A DNA stretch of 64,000 bases from UBA10438 sp964432155 (GTDB lineage: Bacteria > Bacteroidota > Ignavibacteria > Kapaibacteriales > Kapaibacteriaceae). This document shows positions 24,395 to 31,984 of this stretch, piece after piece. Made by a program: the position numbers and the translations under genes. The DNA is taken from contig CAYSMF010000001.1 in the NCBI GenBank assembly GCA_964432155.1, forward strand, positions 1-64,000, written 5' to 3'. Each line of letters starts with the position of its first letter. The first letter of the stretch is position 1. The notes beneath the pieces are model-generated. The model was not told the DNA's origin and searched no databases. It saw only the letters and a program-made list of their open reading frames with translations.

Positions 24395-25196
24395 GAATAT
24401 CTCGCTTCGCGATGCACTGCGGTATCGCAAAACAACGAACGGACATTTCGATTCACGTCCAGTATCGCGCGAGCATCAACAGATGCTGATCGAAGCTGCC
24501 GAGCGTGCGCCGAGTCACTTCAACTCGCAGCCGTGGCGGTTCGTGCTCATCGACGATCCAACGATCAAGTCACGAATTGCGTCGATCGGTGGTCGCACAA
24601 TGACGCAGCTGATTGAAGGAGGATCATTCTTCACGCGGTATCGAAAGTACTTTCGATTCAGCGATGCAGAAATGGAAGAGCGCCGCGATGGGATCTTGAT
24701 TGACAAGATGCCTATGGCGCTGCGGCCGTTTATCAAGCAGGTGTTCACCGACAATGTGATGAGTGTGTTGTCGAAACTGGGCGTCGCATCGATGCTTGGA
24801 GAAGACAATCGCAAATTGATCGAGGGGAGTCCGTTGCTCCTTGCAGCCCTTCTCACAAAAGAAGAGTACCGTCCAGCTGAGCTATCGGGCTTTTACTGCA
24901 CGCTCTCGCTTGGAATGGCCATCGAACATATTTGGTTGATGACGCAGGACCTCGACATGGGTATTCAGTTCGTGTCGACACCGATGGAAATCCCCGGTGC
25001 GTGGGACGAGCTAAAGTCAATCCTGCAGGTGCCGGATGATCTTGAGCTCATGGCAGTCTATCGACTGGGCTACGTGCCACAGGATGCAGCGCGACCACGC
25101 ATTGATTGGCGCAGTGATCACCGCAAGCGTCTCTCCCAGCTGGCGTTTCGCAACACATGCGCAACACCAGAACAAGATGCAGAGCCGCAGCTATGA
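24387..25196 (+). CDS. Nitroreductase family flavoprotein
   Basis: A 269-residue FMN-dependent nitroreductase-fold protein: RKTTNGHFDSRPVS and APSHFNSQPWRFVLIDD at the N-terminus, then LSLGMAIEHIWLMTQDLDMGIQFVS. Members reduce quinones, nitro compounds or enoyl groups with NAD(P)H. ATG 24387 overlaps the fadD stop by 8 nt and is preferred to the TTG at 24375. The gene ends in an ATGA overlap with the type III polyketide synthase, so it could act on the polyketide or its acyl precursor. The substrate is unknown. The central part (about residues 75-160) contains an insertion relative to the shortest nitroreductases. Confidence 0.85.
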   Translation: MPENISLRDALRYRKTTNGHFDSRPVSREHQQMLIEAAERAPSHFNSQPWRFVLIDDPTIKSRIASIGGRTMTQLIEGGSFFTRYRKYFRFSDAEMEERRDGILIDKMPMALRPFIKQVFTDNVMSVLSKLGVASMLGEDNRKLIEGSPLLLAALLTKEEYRPAELSGFYCTLSLGMAIEHIWLMTQDLDMGIQFVSTPMEIPGAWDELKSILQVPDDLELMAVYRLGYVPQDAARPRIDWRSDHRKRLSQLAFRNTCATPEQDAEPQL

Positions 25197-26257
25197 TCAG
25201 GGTTGGAATACAAGGAGTAGGAACGGCTGTACCCGAACATGTTGTCGACCAAGATGCTGTGCGCGCCACGGTCGAGCGCGTGTTCGGTGGACGTGTGCCT
25301 GATCTTGCTCGACTGCTGAGTGTATTTGAACATGATCACATCCATACACGGCGGTTCGTGCGTGAACCTTCATGGTACGCCGTTGATCATGGGTTTGCAG
25401 AATCGAACCGCGTCTATGCAGACGCTGCATGTGACTTGGCTGAGCGCGCAGCACGAGCTGCGTGTCGAGGTAGAGAGAATGAGATCGCAGCCGTCGTGGT
25501 TGTGAGTACTACTGGGATTATGACGCCATCGCTCGATGCGACGTTGATTCAGCGACTCGGTCTTTCCCCACACACGGTCCGTGTACCGGTGTTTGGACTA
25601 GGCTGTGCAGGGGGCGTGGCGGGGCTGGCTCGTGCTGCGGATCTCTCGCGTGCAATGCAGGGAGCTGCAGTTCTGATGGTCGCTGTCGAGATTTGTTCGG
25701 TGACCTTCCGACAGTCCGACACGCGCACATCAAACATTGTTGCAAGCTCGATCTTTGGTGACGGTGCAGCGGCTGTTGTGATCTCAGCGCAACCACACAC
25801 CGTCGCTATTGGCACTGGCATGAGTACGCTGTTTCCAGACACAGCAGACATCATGGGGTGGGATGTTCTCGATGATGGACTGAGTGTGAGATTTTCTCGC
25901 GACATTCCATCGTTTGTTCGTGCGCACATTCCGAGTGTGTTATCGGCGGCCTATCAACGATGGGGAATTCGAGCTGAGGATATCTCAGCGGTTGTTGCAC
26001 ATCCAGGCGGTGCAAAGGTGCTCGACGCGTACGCAGAGGCAACCGGCATGCCCGCGTCAACGTTCGCCCATGCACGCGAGATCCTCCGCACCTTTGGTAA
26101 CATGTCGAGCGCATCGGTGTTGTTTGTCCTTGATGCGTGGTATCACGACGTGCATCGTGCAACATCAGGTGCTGCTTTGATGGCGGCACTTGGACCAGGG
26201 TTTAGCTCCGAAGTGCTGCTTCTGACGATGTCTGATCAATCGGAACCACAGTCATGA
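25193..26257 (+). CDS. Type III polyketide synthase (chalcone synthase family)
   Basis: A 354-residue thiolase-fold enzyme. The Cys138-His270-Asn303 triad appears in GLGCAGGVAGL, VVAHPGGAKV and TFGNMSSASVL. The GDGAAAVVI strand and the length match bacterial type III PKS (BpsA, SrsA, ArsB/C types) more than FabH, whose usual GNTxxAS Asn motif is absent. Such enzymes extend long-chain acyl-CoA with malonyl-CoA to alkylpyrones or alkylresorcinols. The start at ATG 25193 overlaps the nitroreductase stop (ATGA); upstream frame to 25157 is inside that gene. A methyltransferase follows with another ATGA overlap, the same pairing as bpsA-bpsB and srsA-srsB. Confidence 0.88.
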   Translation: MIRVGIQGVGTAVPEHVVDQDAVRATVERVFGGRVPDLARLLSVFEHDHIHTRRFVREPSWYAVDHGFAESNRVYADAACDLAERAARAACRGRENEIAAVVVVSTTGIMTPSLDATLIQRLGLSPHTVRVPVFGLGCAGGVAGLARAADLSRAMQGAAVLMVAVEICSVTFRQSDTRTSNIVASSIFGDGAAAVVISAQPHTVAIGTGMSTLFPDTADIMGWDVLDDGLSVRFSRDIPSFVRAHIPSVLSAAYQRWGIRAEDISAVVAHPGGAKVLDAYAEATGMPASTFAHAREILRTFGNMSSASVLFVLDAWYHDVHRATSGAALMAALGPGFSSEVLLLTMSDQSEPQS

Positions 26258-26805
26258 CCCCTCTGCTCGTCGTACAGTCTGTTACGATTGTCCTTGTGCT
26301 CCAGCGCATCAGCGAGCTCGTGCTTGCAAAGCGCAATGAACGGAGAGCGAAGGAGCGTGGTGGCATTGAAGTAGGCAGGGGACATTACCCTGTTATCGTA
26401 CTCCTCCATGTGTGTTGGTTCCTCGCGTTTAACGTCGAGGGTATGCTTGCAAGCGCACAGGCGCAGACGATTGGCACATTCGGACTCTGGTGGCTTTGGC
26501 TTGGTCTGTTTGGGATTGCGCAGTTGATCCGATACTGGGCAATCGCATCGCTTGGCGACGCCTGGAACACACGTATCATTGTCATCCCGGGGATGCAGCG
26601 CGTGGTACGCGGACCGTATGCGCTGGTTCCGCATCCAAACTACGTGGCGGTCATTCTTGAGTTTATCGCCGTTCCACTACTCGTGAATGCTCCGATTACC
26701 GCAGTTGTCGGTACGGTATTGAACCTCGCATTGCTTCTTGGTGTGCGCATACCGGCAGAAAAGACGGCTCTACAGATGCTGCAGGGGGCTCGGAAGGCCC
26801 CATAA
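26254..26805 (+). CDS. Isoprenylcysteine carboxyl methyltransferase-like O-methyltransferase
   Basis: A 183-residue integral membrane methyltransferase of the ICMT/YpbQ family. Hydrophobic segments span about residues 1-22, 43-68, 70-92 and 130-158. The SAM-binding core VVRGPYALVPHPNYVAVILEF is the family signature. In Bacillus (BpsB/YpbQ) and Streptomyces (SrsB), such enzymes O-methylate the products of a neighbouring type III PKS. The overlap with that gene here (ATGA) suggests the same. Prenyl-protein methylation is unlikely in bacteria. A hairpin terminator ends the operon directly downstream. Confidence 0.85.
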   Translation: MTPLLVVQSVTIVLVLQRISELVLAKRNERRAKERGGIEVGRGHYPVIVLLHVCWFLAFNVEGMLASAQAQTIGTFGLWWLWLGLFGIAQLIRYWAIASLGDAWNTRIIVIPGMQRVVRGPYALVPHPNYVAVILEFIAVPLLVNAPITAVVGTVLNLALLLGVRIPAEKTALQMLQGARKAP

Positions 26806-26809
26806 CGCA

Positions 26810-26835
26810 ACAACGAGACCCGTGGGTCTCGTTGT
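26810..26835 (+). terminator. Hairpin terminator of the fadD-PKS operon
   Basis: An 11- to 12-bp perfect stem (CAACGAGACCC / GGGTCTCGTTG) lies 5 nt after the methyltransferase stop. There is no T-run, only TTGTGCTGG. Convergent with the tRNA gene, so it may act on both strands. Confidence 0.65.
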
Positions 26836-26856
26836 GCTGGGCAACCATTGCGGTTG

Positions 26857-26930
26857 TACCGGAGGAGGGACTTGAACCCCCGACACACGGATTATGATTC
26901 CGTTGCTCTAACCACCTGAGCTACTCCGGC
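26857..26930 (-). tRNA. tRNA with CAU anticodon, probably elongator Met
   Basis: A 74-nt cloverleaf reads from GCCGGAG (acceptor) through a D arm with AGCTCAGG...GAGCA, an anticodon stem ACGGA/TCCGT around ATCATAA (CAU anticodon at 26894-26896), a GTGTC variable loop, a T arm with TTCAAGT, and CTCCGGT plus discriminator A. G1 pairs with U72, and CCA is not encoded. The anticodon stem lacks the three G-C pairs of initiator tRNA. tRNA-Ile2 (lysidine-modified CAU) cannot be excluded. Confidence 0.93.
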
Positions 26931-26943
26931 GCCTCAAGGGCTA

Positions 26944-26951
26944 CAAAGATA
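26944..26951 (-). promoter_or_regulatory. TAnnTTTG -7 box for the tRNA gene
   Basis: TATCTTTG on the minus strand lies 13 nt before the tRNA 5' end, placing the start of transcription about 6-8 nt upstream of the mature end. Confidence 0.55.
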
Positions 26952-26966
26952 CAAATTGGTCGTAGA

Positions 26967-27569
26967 TCATCGATCGAGTCGTTGAAGTTCGTCACGAATT
27001 CGTGCGGCAGCCTCGTAGTCCTCGACCTTAACAGCCTGGTCGAGTTCCTGCTCGAGCCGTTGACGCTCCGTCAGTGGTTGCGACGGTGCCTCACGTTCAG
27101 CAGGTGCCGACGCTGGGGTGTGATCGTCTTCCTCACGAGCGTCATCATCATCAACCTCTTGAATGTCTTCAGCACGAAGTGCCACTTCATCCATGATCGC
27201 CTCGTCGATGTAGATCGGGGCATTGCACCGCACAGCAAGTGCAATCGCGTCGCTCGGACGAGCGTCAACTTCGAGATCGGAATACTCAAAGACGATCTTC
27301 GCGTAGAAGGTACCTTCACGCAGTTCAGCGATCACAACTTCCTTAACGGTTGCGCCCAGCGCTTCGATGACGTTACGCAGGAGATCGTGTGTCATTGGAC
27401 GTTGTGGCCGCACACCCTCAAGCTCGTTCGCGATAGCTTGCGCCTCTGGCTCTCCGATCACGATCGGAAGACGACGAGTTCCATCAACTTCCTTCAGCAG
27501 CAACGCATACGCGCGCTGTGAGTTCGGGTTGATTGAGAGACCCAGGATATCGACTTGGATCTTGTTCAT
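26967..27569 (-). CDS. Bifunctional nuclease (BFN, DUF151) with UVR motif
   Basis: A 200-residue protein. Residues 1-135 are the BFN/DUF151 domain (LPIVIGEPEAQAIANELEG, RPMTHDLLRNVIEALGA, ARPSDAIALAVRCNAPIYIDEAIMDEV). An acidic Pro/Ala linker follows, then a C-terminal UVR helix pair (LEQELDQAVKVEDYEAAARIRDEL) like those of UvrB/UvrC. BFN proteins from plants and bacteria have been reported with DNase/RNase activity. The UVR motif usually mediates protein contacts, and the pair occurs widely in Bacteroidota. It lies 11 nt downstream of etfA on the same strand, so it is probably cotranscribed with etfBA. Confidence 0.9.
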   Translation of the reverse strand: MNKIQVDILGLSINPNSQRAYALLLKEVDGTRRLPIVIGEPEAQAIANELEGVRPQRPMTHDLLRNVIEALGATVKEVVIAELREGTFYAKIVFEYSDLEVDARPSDAIALAVRCNAPIYIDEAIMDEVALRAEDIQEVDDDDAREEDDHTPASAPAEREAPSQPLTERQRLEQELDQAVKVEDYEAAARIRDELQRLDR

Positions 27570-27580
27570 CGGTGTAGAGG

Positions 27581-28546
27581 TTACCCTCTGCCTGTTACAG
27601 CAGAGATGCGCGATGTGAGTCGTGGAAGGATCTCAAACGCGTCGCCAATGATACCGTAGTCGGCTACACTGAAGATTGGCGCGTCCTTATCTTTGTTGAT
27701 CGCCATGATGATCTTGCTTGACGACATGCCTGCAAGGTGCTGAACAGCACCACTGATGCCCACGGCCACGTAGAGTGTTGGGCTCACAGTCTTACCTGTT
27801 TGGCCTACCTGCTCGCGGTGTGGACGCCAGCCGGCATCAACAACTGCTCGAGATGCACCGACGGCAGCACCGAGGGACTTCGCAAGACCTTCAACGAGAT
27901 GGAAGTTCTCCGGACCCTTCATACCGCGACCACCAGAGACCACCATGTCGGCTTCAGCAACATCAAGCGAACCTTCGTTCTTCGATACGCCTGTTACTGT
28001 TGTCGAACGCAGGGATGCGTCAATCGTTGGGGCAAATGGCTGTGCTGATGCGGTTGCACCTGCATCTGCCTTTGCTGTGAATACGTTCGGGCGAAGTGTG
28101 AGAACTGTCGATGCAGTTGTAGCCTTCACGCGAATCTTCGCCTTTCCGGCATAGACTGGGCGGATGGCTACCGGCGCATCTGCTGTTCCAGAGAGTTCTA
28201 CACAGTCTGGCAGGAGTCCAGCCTGCATGCGAACAGCAACGCGAGGAGCAACTTCCTTGCCGAACGCGTTGGCTGTGAAGACGACTGTTGTTGCACCACA
28301 CGATGCAGCAGCTTGTGCAATCGCGGCAGCGACGTGACTTGGCTTTGCGGCCGTGTCAGCACCAGCAACGACCATGCATGACGTCAGACCATATGCACCG
28401 CCAGCAGCGATTTGCTGCTCGCTTGCATTAAACGCGATGCCGTGAATTGCTGCACCGTTTGCAAGACCACGTGCTGCTGTGAGTGCTTCGTACGATGAGC
28501 GCTTGAGCCCATCACCTTGTGGTTCGAGAACGACGAGAATACTCAT
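27581..28546 (-). CDS. etfA: Electron transfer flavoprotein subunit alpha
   Basis: A 321-residue ETF alpha subunit (FixB/EtfA). The C-terminal FAD-binding domain shows VVSGGRGMKGPENF, GASRAVVDAGWRPHREQVGQTGKTVSP, LYVAVGISGAVQHLAGM and AINKDKDAPIFSVADYGIIGD. It receives electrons from acyl-CoA and other dehydrogenases as a heterodimer with EtfB. It follows etfB by 2 nt and shares its operon. The standard length and signatures are intact, and the composition suggests the single-electron, non-bifurcating type, though this cannot be proven by eye. Confidence 0.97.
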   Translation of the reverse strand: MSILVVLEPQGDGLKRSSYEALTAARGLANGAAIHGIAFNASEQQIAAGGAYGLTSCMVVAGADTAAKPSHVAAAIAQAAASCGATTVVFTANAFGKEVAPRVAVRMQAGLLPDCVELSGTADAPVAIRPVYAGKAKIRVKATTASTVLTLRPNVFTAKADAGATASAQPFAPTIDASLRSTTVTGVSKNEGSLDVAEADMVVSGGRGMKGPENFHLVEGLAKSLGAAVGASRAVVDAGWRPHREQVGQTGKTVSPTLYVAVGISGAVQHLAGMSSSKIIMAINKDKDAPIFSVADYGIIGDAFEILPRLTSRISAVTGRG

Positions 28547-28548
28547 TG

Positions 28549-29295
28549 TTAGATGACCTTTGCTTCTTCGTGGAGGAGACGTACGACCTGATCAAGATCT
28601 GCATCCGTGTCACCAAAGACACGATTGAGACGCTTGTTCTCCGGCAATTGCATGTCGAGTGTCTCGACACGCGCTGCTGCAGACGACGCAGCACGCTCAG
28701 TGATTGGCTTCGACTTCGCCTTCATGATATCTGGAAGCTTCGGATAACGGGGTTCGTTCAAGCCCTTCTGTGCGCTAATGACGCACGGAAGTGACGACGT
28801 AACATGCTCGCGACCGCCTTCGATATCACGCTCAGCTGTCACGTCCGTTCCGGAGATCGACAGTGACGAGACCATCGAGATGCTTGGCCATCCCATGAGT
28901 TCTGCCACCATTGATGGAAGAACAAACGAATCAAAGTCGATCGATTGACGACCAAAGATGATCACATCAGGTGCGCTCTCTTGCGCGAGTTCTGCGATAG
29001 CCGATGCAACAACAAACGAGTCGCCGCGCGCATCGTCCTTGACAAGAACAGCTGTGTCGGAACCCATCGCCAATGCTGTGCGCAACACATCCTTCGCGGT
29101 ATCAGGACCGACCGTCACAGTTGTGACCGAACCACCGTGCTGTTCCTTCAATCGAAGGCCTTCTTCGATGGCAAACTCATCGTACGGGTTGAGGATGAAC
29201 TTGACACCAGCAGGGTTCATGCTTTTGCCGTCAGGGCCAACCGCAACACGCGTTGTGGTGTCGGGGACTTGGCTAATGCAAACGAGGATATTCAT
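28549..29295 (-). CDS. etfB: Electron transfer flavoprotein subunit beta
   Basis: A 248-residue ETF beta subunit (FixA/EtfB), binding AMP in the heterodimer. Visible motifs are MNILVCISQVPDTTT, NPYDEFAIEEGLRLKE, GSDTAVLVKDDA, DVIIFGRQSIDFDSFVLPSMVAELMGWP and PRYPKLPDIMKAK. The frame extends to 29364, but that part contains the TATCTTTG box and the tolC stop, so ATG 29295 is chosen. It begins an operon etfB-etfA-BFN nuclease. Fatty-acid oxidation genes are not in the window except for fadD at 22.6 kb. Confidence 0.97.
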   Translation of the reverse strand: MNILVCISQVPDTTTRVAVGPDGKSMNPAGVKFILNPYDEFAIEEGLRLKEQHGGSVTTVTVGPDTAKDVLRTALAMGSDTAVLVKDDARGDSFVVASAIAELAQESAPDVIIFGRQSIDFDSFVLPSMVAELMGWPSISMVSSLSISGTDVTAERDIEGGREHVTSSLPCVISAQKGLNEPRYPKLPDIMKAKSKPITERAASSAAARVETLDMQLPENKRLNRVFGDTDADLDQVVRLLHEEAKVI

Positions 29296-29329
29296 GGTAC
29301 TCTCTGAGTGAAACAAGAGAAGAGGGCTA

Positions 29330-29337
29330 CAAAGATA
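29330..29337 (-). promoter_or_regulatory. TAnnTTTG -7 box for etfBA
   Basis: TATCTTTG on the minus strand lies immediately after the tolC-like stop, 35 nt before the etfB ATG. The same eight bases with GTAG following occur ahead of the tRNA gene. Confidence 0.55.
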
Positions 29338-29342
29338 CGGGA

Positions 29343-30713
29343 TCAAATGGTTCCCGTAGCCCACCGGAGCGTGATAAAAGCACGCGCGAGATCAGCACGA
29401 GCCGAGACCACGCGAAGAAGAGCTTCAGCGTAGAAGCGTTCTCGAAGGTTCACGGCCAGGAGCGAGGATTCTCCCGCAGCAAACTTCTGTTGCTCAGCAT
29501 CCACCATGCGACGGGCAAGCACTTGCTCCTCCTCGGCGGCCGTCAGACGCTCCCGCGTCCGATCAACGCTGATGAGGGCGTTCGCTACGTCGGCCTCGAC
29601 CATACGCTCAAGCAGGGTGCGCGATAGGTCGGCACGCTGAACCCCAATTCCTGCCGTCTGAACCTGCGCATTAGCCTGCCGGAATAATAGCGGTTGGTGA
29701 ATTCGCAGACCAACCTTGTAATCGACCTTGGAGATCGCCGAGACATCATATGACATCAGCCCAGCCTCGAGCTCGACGTAGGGACGGAGTAACTCCGATG
29801 CAAGCGCGGAATCCAGTCGTGACGTCTCCTGGAGTACACCAATGCGCTGCAGCTCTGGGCGAAGCGTCAAGGCGCGCGCATATTCATCTTCTGGGCGGAT
29901 GCTAGCCCCCTGATCCAGTGGCAACGGAAAGGGGCGAAGCAATCCCATGTTCGGGATGCTTCCGTCGGGATTCCACACAAACACCGATACGTCAACGGCG
30001 AATTGTTCAGCAATGCGCAACGCGCGGAGACGTTCACCGATCCGGCGCTGTACTTCCTGCTGAATCTCAACCGAGTCGATGCCCGCAGATTCACCCGCGC
30101 GTACACGACGTTTGATAAAGTCAGCACGCTGCTTGGCAATCAGGAGCAGGGAGTCGGCGACCTCCAGTGCAGCAAGAGCCTCGCTCCAGTCCCAGTATCG
30201 CATGGCAGCGGATCGGAGCAACGAGTTGCGCTCGAGTTGATACTGTGCACGTGCGAGATCCGGACGGAGCATGGCCTTGCGGAGATTGTTCCGTCGAGCA
30301 TCTGTGAAGATGCCCTGCAAGAGAGGCAACGATACACCGAGCGACCCTTCACCGGGGAGCGTCGTGAGCTCTTCACGGTTGACGTTTGTGCCGAGTCCGC
30401 GAGTGTAGGAGGCCTTGAGCTTTGGACCGAACATCATATCGAGCGGGAGCTCGAGCGACCCCTCGAACAGGTTCAGCTTGTCCGAACCGTCCTTGTCCTT
30501 GTACTCGTAATTCATGCTCAGGAGCGGATCAAATCTTCCGAGCGCAGATCGAATCTCTGCCTCTGCGAGTTCAGGTTCAAACGATGCTGCACGCAATGAA
30601 GGGTGTTGACGCTCAACCTGCTGCAGGTACGACTCAAGCGTCACGAGCTGCTGAGCAGACATCGAGCCAGCGATGCACACGGTTGCTGCGAGTGTAAGCA
30701 CACGTGCGATCAT
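29343..30713 (-). CDS. TolC-family outer membrane efflux protein
   Basis: A 456-residue outer-membrane factor: signal peptide MIARVLTLAATVCIAGSMSA, followed by two repeats of amphipathic helices typical of TolC (ARAQYQLERNSLLRSAAMRYWDWSEAL; LAAEEEQVLARRMVDAEQQKFAAGESSLLAVNLRE) and short barrel strands (LSMNYEYKDKDG, LELPLDMMFG). Its ATG overlaps the stop of the HlyD-like adaptor by 4 nt (ATGA). It therefore forms a complete tripartite export system with the adaptor and ABC transporter upstream. The exported substrate is not evident from the neighbourhood. Confidence 0.9.
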   Translation of the reverse strand: MIARVLTLAATVCIAGSMSAQQLVTLESYLQQVERQHPSLRAASFEPELAEAEIRSALGRFDPLLSMNYEYKDKDGSDKLNLFEGSLELPLDMMFGPKLKASYTRGLGTNVNREELTTLPGEGSLGVSLPLLQGIFTDARRNNLRKAMLRPDLARAQYQLERNSLLRSAAMRYWDWSEALAALEVADSLLLIAKQRADFIKRRVRAGESAGIDSVEIQQEVQRRIGERLRALRIAEQFAVDVSVFVWNPDGSIPNMGLLRPFPLPLDQGASIRPEDEYARALTLRPELQRIGVLQETSRLDSALASELLRPYVELEAGLMSYDVSAISKVDYKVGLRIHQPLLFRQANAQVQTAGIGVQRADLSRTLLERMVEADVANALISVDRTRERLTAAEEEQVLARRMVDAEQQKFAAGESSLLAVNLRERFYAEALLRVVSARADLARAFITLRWATGTI

Positions 30714-31984
30714 TTTGAAGCCTTCGCCTTTGATTCCTGTTGCTTGACGCGTTCATCCTTCACGGGAACCGGGAACTGTGGCGGGAAGCCCATGAGTTGA
30801 CGCCAGAGTTCATACCCGATCGAGACCTCGTCGAGTAGCACCCACGCTGATGCATCCGTACCCTGACGCAAGTACCGCTCATCAGGCCACTGCGTGTACC
30901 CTGGTTCTTCATAAGGCACGACGAGAACGCGGAACTTTCCAGTGCCTTCGTCTACGGCATCAACAACTTTGACAGTACCGTGGAAAATGCCGACGTTAAT
31001 GTTGCGCCATCCGCTAAACTGAAACGCAGGGAAGCCACTGAAGTGGAGCGACACCATGCGTCCCGGCGAGATCAAGGCAGCGTCCATACTGCTGACGTAG
31101 ATTTCAACAGCCTGATCGGTTGTCGTAGGTACAATGAGTGCTAGCTCATCACCTTCCTTCACGGTCTGACCAGTTCCCGCCTTTGCGATGCGGACAACTG
31201 TTCCGTCGAGTGGTGCGAGTACGACTCCAAATCCGAGACGATTTTCTGTATTGCTCAACCGGACGTCAGCTTCTTGGACGCTAACGACAGCCTGGTTGAC
31301 GACACGTTCTTCCTCAGCGAGTGCAGCCGTGACATCTTGTTGCGCAACATTTACCGACGCAACAGCATTGACGGAGTCGGCCACAGCCTTCTGAAGATTA
31401 AGAAGGGCGGTTTCAAACTCACGCCGCGCGATAACGTCCTGACGGAACAATGTGTCGGCGCGCATGTAGCGAATGCGCGACGTCGCACATTCGACACGCG
31501 CATTCTCCAGGCGAGCGCGCGCAGCTTCATAACGCTGCAGCGATTGCTTCCTACGCTCACTAGCAACAGCGATCGCTCGGTCCTGCGCAAACTCAACATT
31601 GTTGCGCAAATCCTGCAATCGTGTCAAGAGGTTGGAATCAAGGAAGTTGACGTTGATGTCTGCCAGGATAGCGATTGTATCGCCCTTGCGTACGCGAGCA
31701 CCCTCACGAACATACCACCGTACAATCCGACCGTTAATTCGACTCTCAACCGTCTGTGGTCGTGCTTCTGGAGCAAAGGAAGTAACCTTTCCTGAACCAC
31801 TCACTGTCTGCTGCCATGGAACAAGCACCAGGAAGGCAATCGTAATGCAGACAAGAATGGCGAGCATGACCACAAGGTTGCGGTGAGCCTTGTGCGTTGT
31901 TACCAAACGGAATACGCTCCGATGCGCGCGCTCAGCAGCAAAGACATCTACACCTTCATCGGGGCGACGCATTGAATTACCCAT
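30710..31984 (-). CDS. HlyD-family membrane fusion (adaptor) protein
   Basis: A 424-residue periplasmic adaptor. One membrane segment lies at about residues 38-57, followed by a biotinyl-lipoyl half (GSGKVTSFAPEARPQTVESRINGRIVRWYVREGARVRKGDTIAIL). Long coiled-coil hairpin helices come next (about 110-240), and then the matching lipoyl/beta-barrel half (APLDGTVVRIAKAGTGQTVKEGDELALIVP...VSLHFSGFPAFQFSGW). The architecture is that of type I secretion or efflux adaptors. It overlaps the ABC gene by 8 nt upstream and the TolC-like gene by 4 nt downstream, so all three are translationally coupled. Confidence 0.92.
   Translation of the reverse strand: MGNSMRRPDEGVDVFAAERAHRSVFRLVTTHKAHRNLVVMLAILVCITIAFLVLVPWQQTVSGSGKVTSFAPEARPQTVESRINGRIVRWYVREGARVRKGDTIAILADINVNFLDSNLLTRLQDLRNNVEFAQDRAIAVASERRKQSLQRYEAARARLENARVECATSRIRYMRADTLFRQDVIARREFETALLNLQKAVADSVNAVASVNVAQQDVTAALAEEERVVNQAVVSVQEADVRLSNTENRLGFGVVLAPLDGTVVRIAKAGTGQTVKEGDELALIVPTTTDQAVEIYVSSMDAALISPGRMVSLHFSGFPAFQFSGWRNINVGIFHGTVKVVDAVDEGTGKFRVLVVPYEEPGYTQWPDERYLRQGTDASAWVLLDEVSIGYELWRQLMGFPPQFPVPVKDERVKQQESKAKASK

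Noticed and set aside
25193..26257. FabH (KAS III) as identity of the PKS gene
   Set aside because: The GNTxxAS Asn motif of FabH is missing, triad spacing matches type III PKS, and an ICMT methyltransferase follows; a true fabH is present at 57.1 kb.
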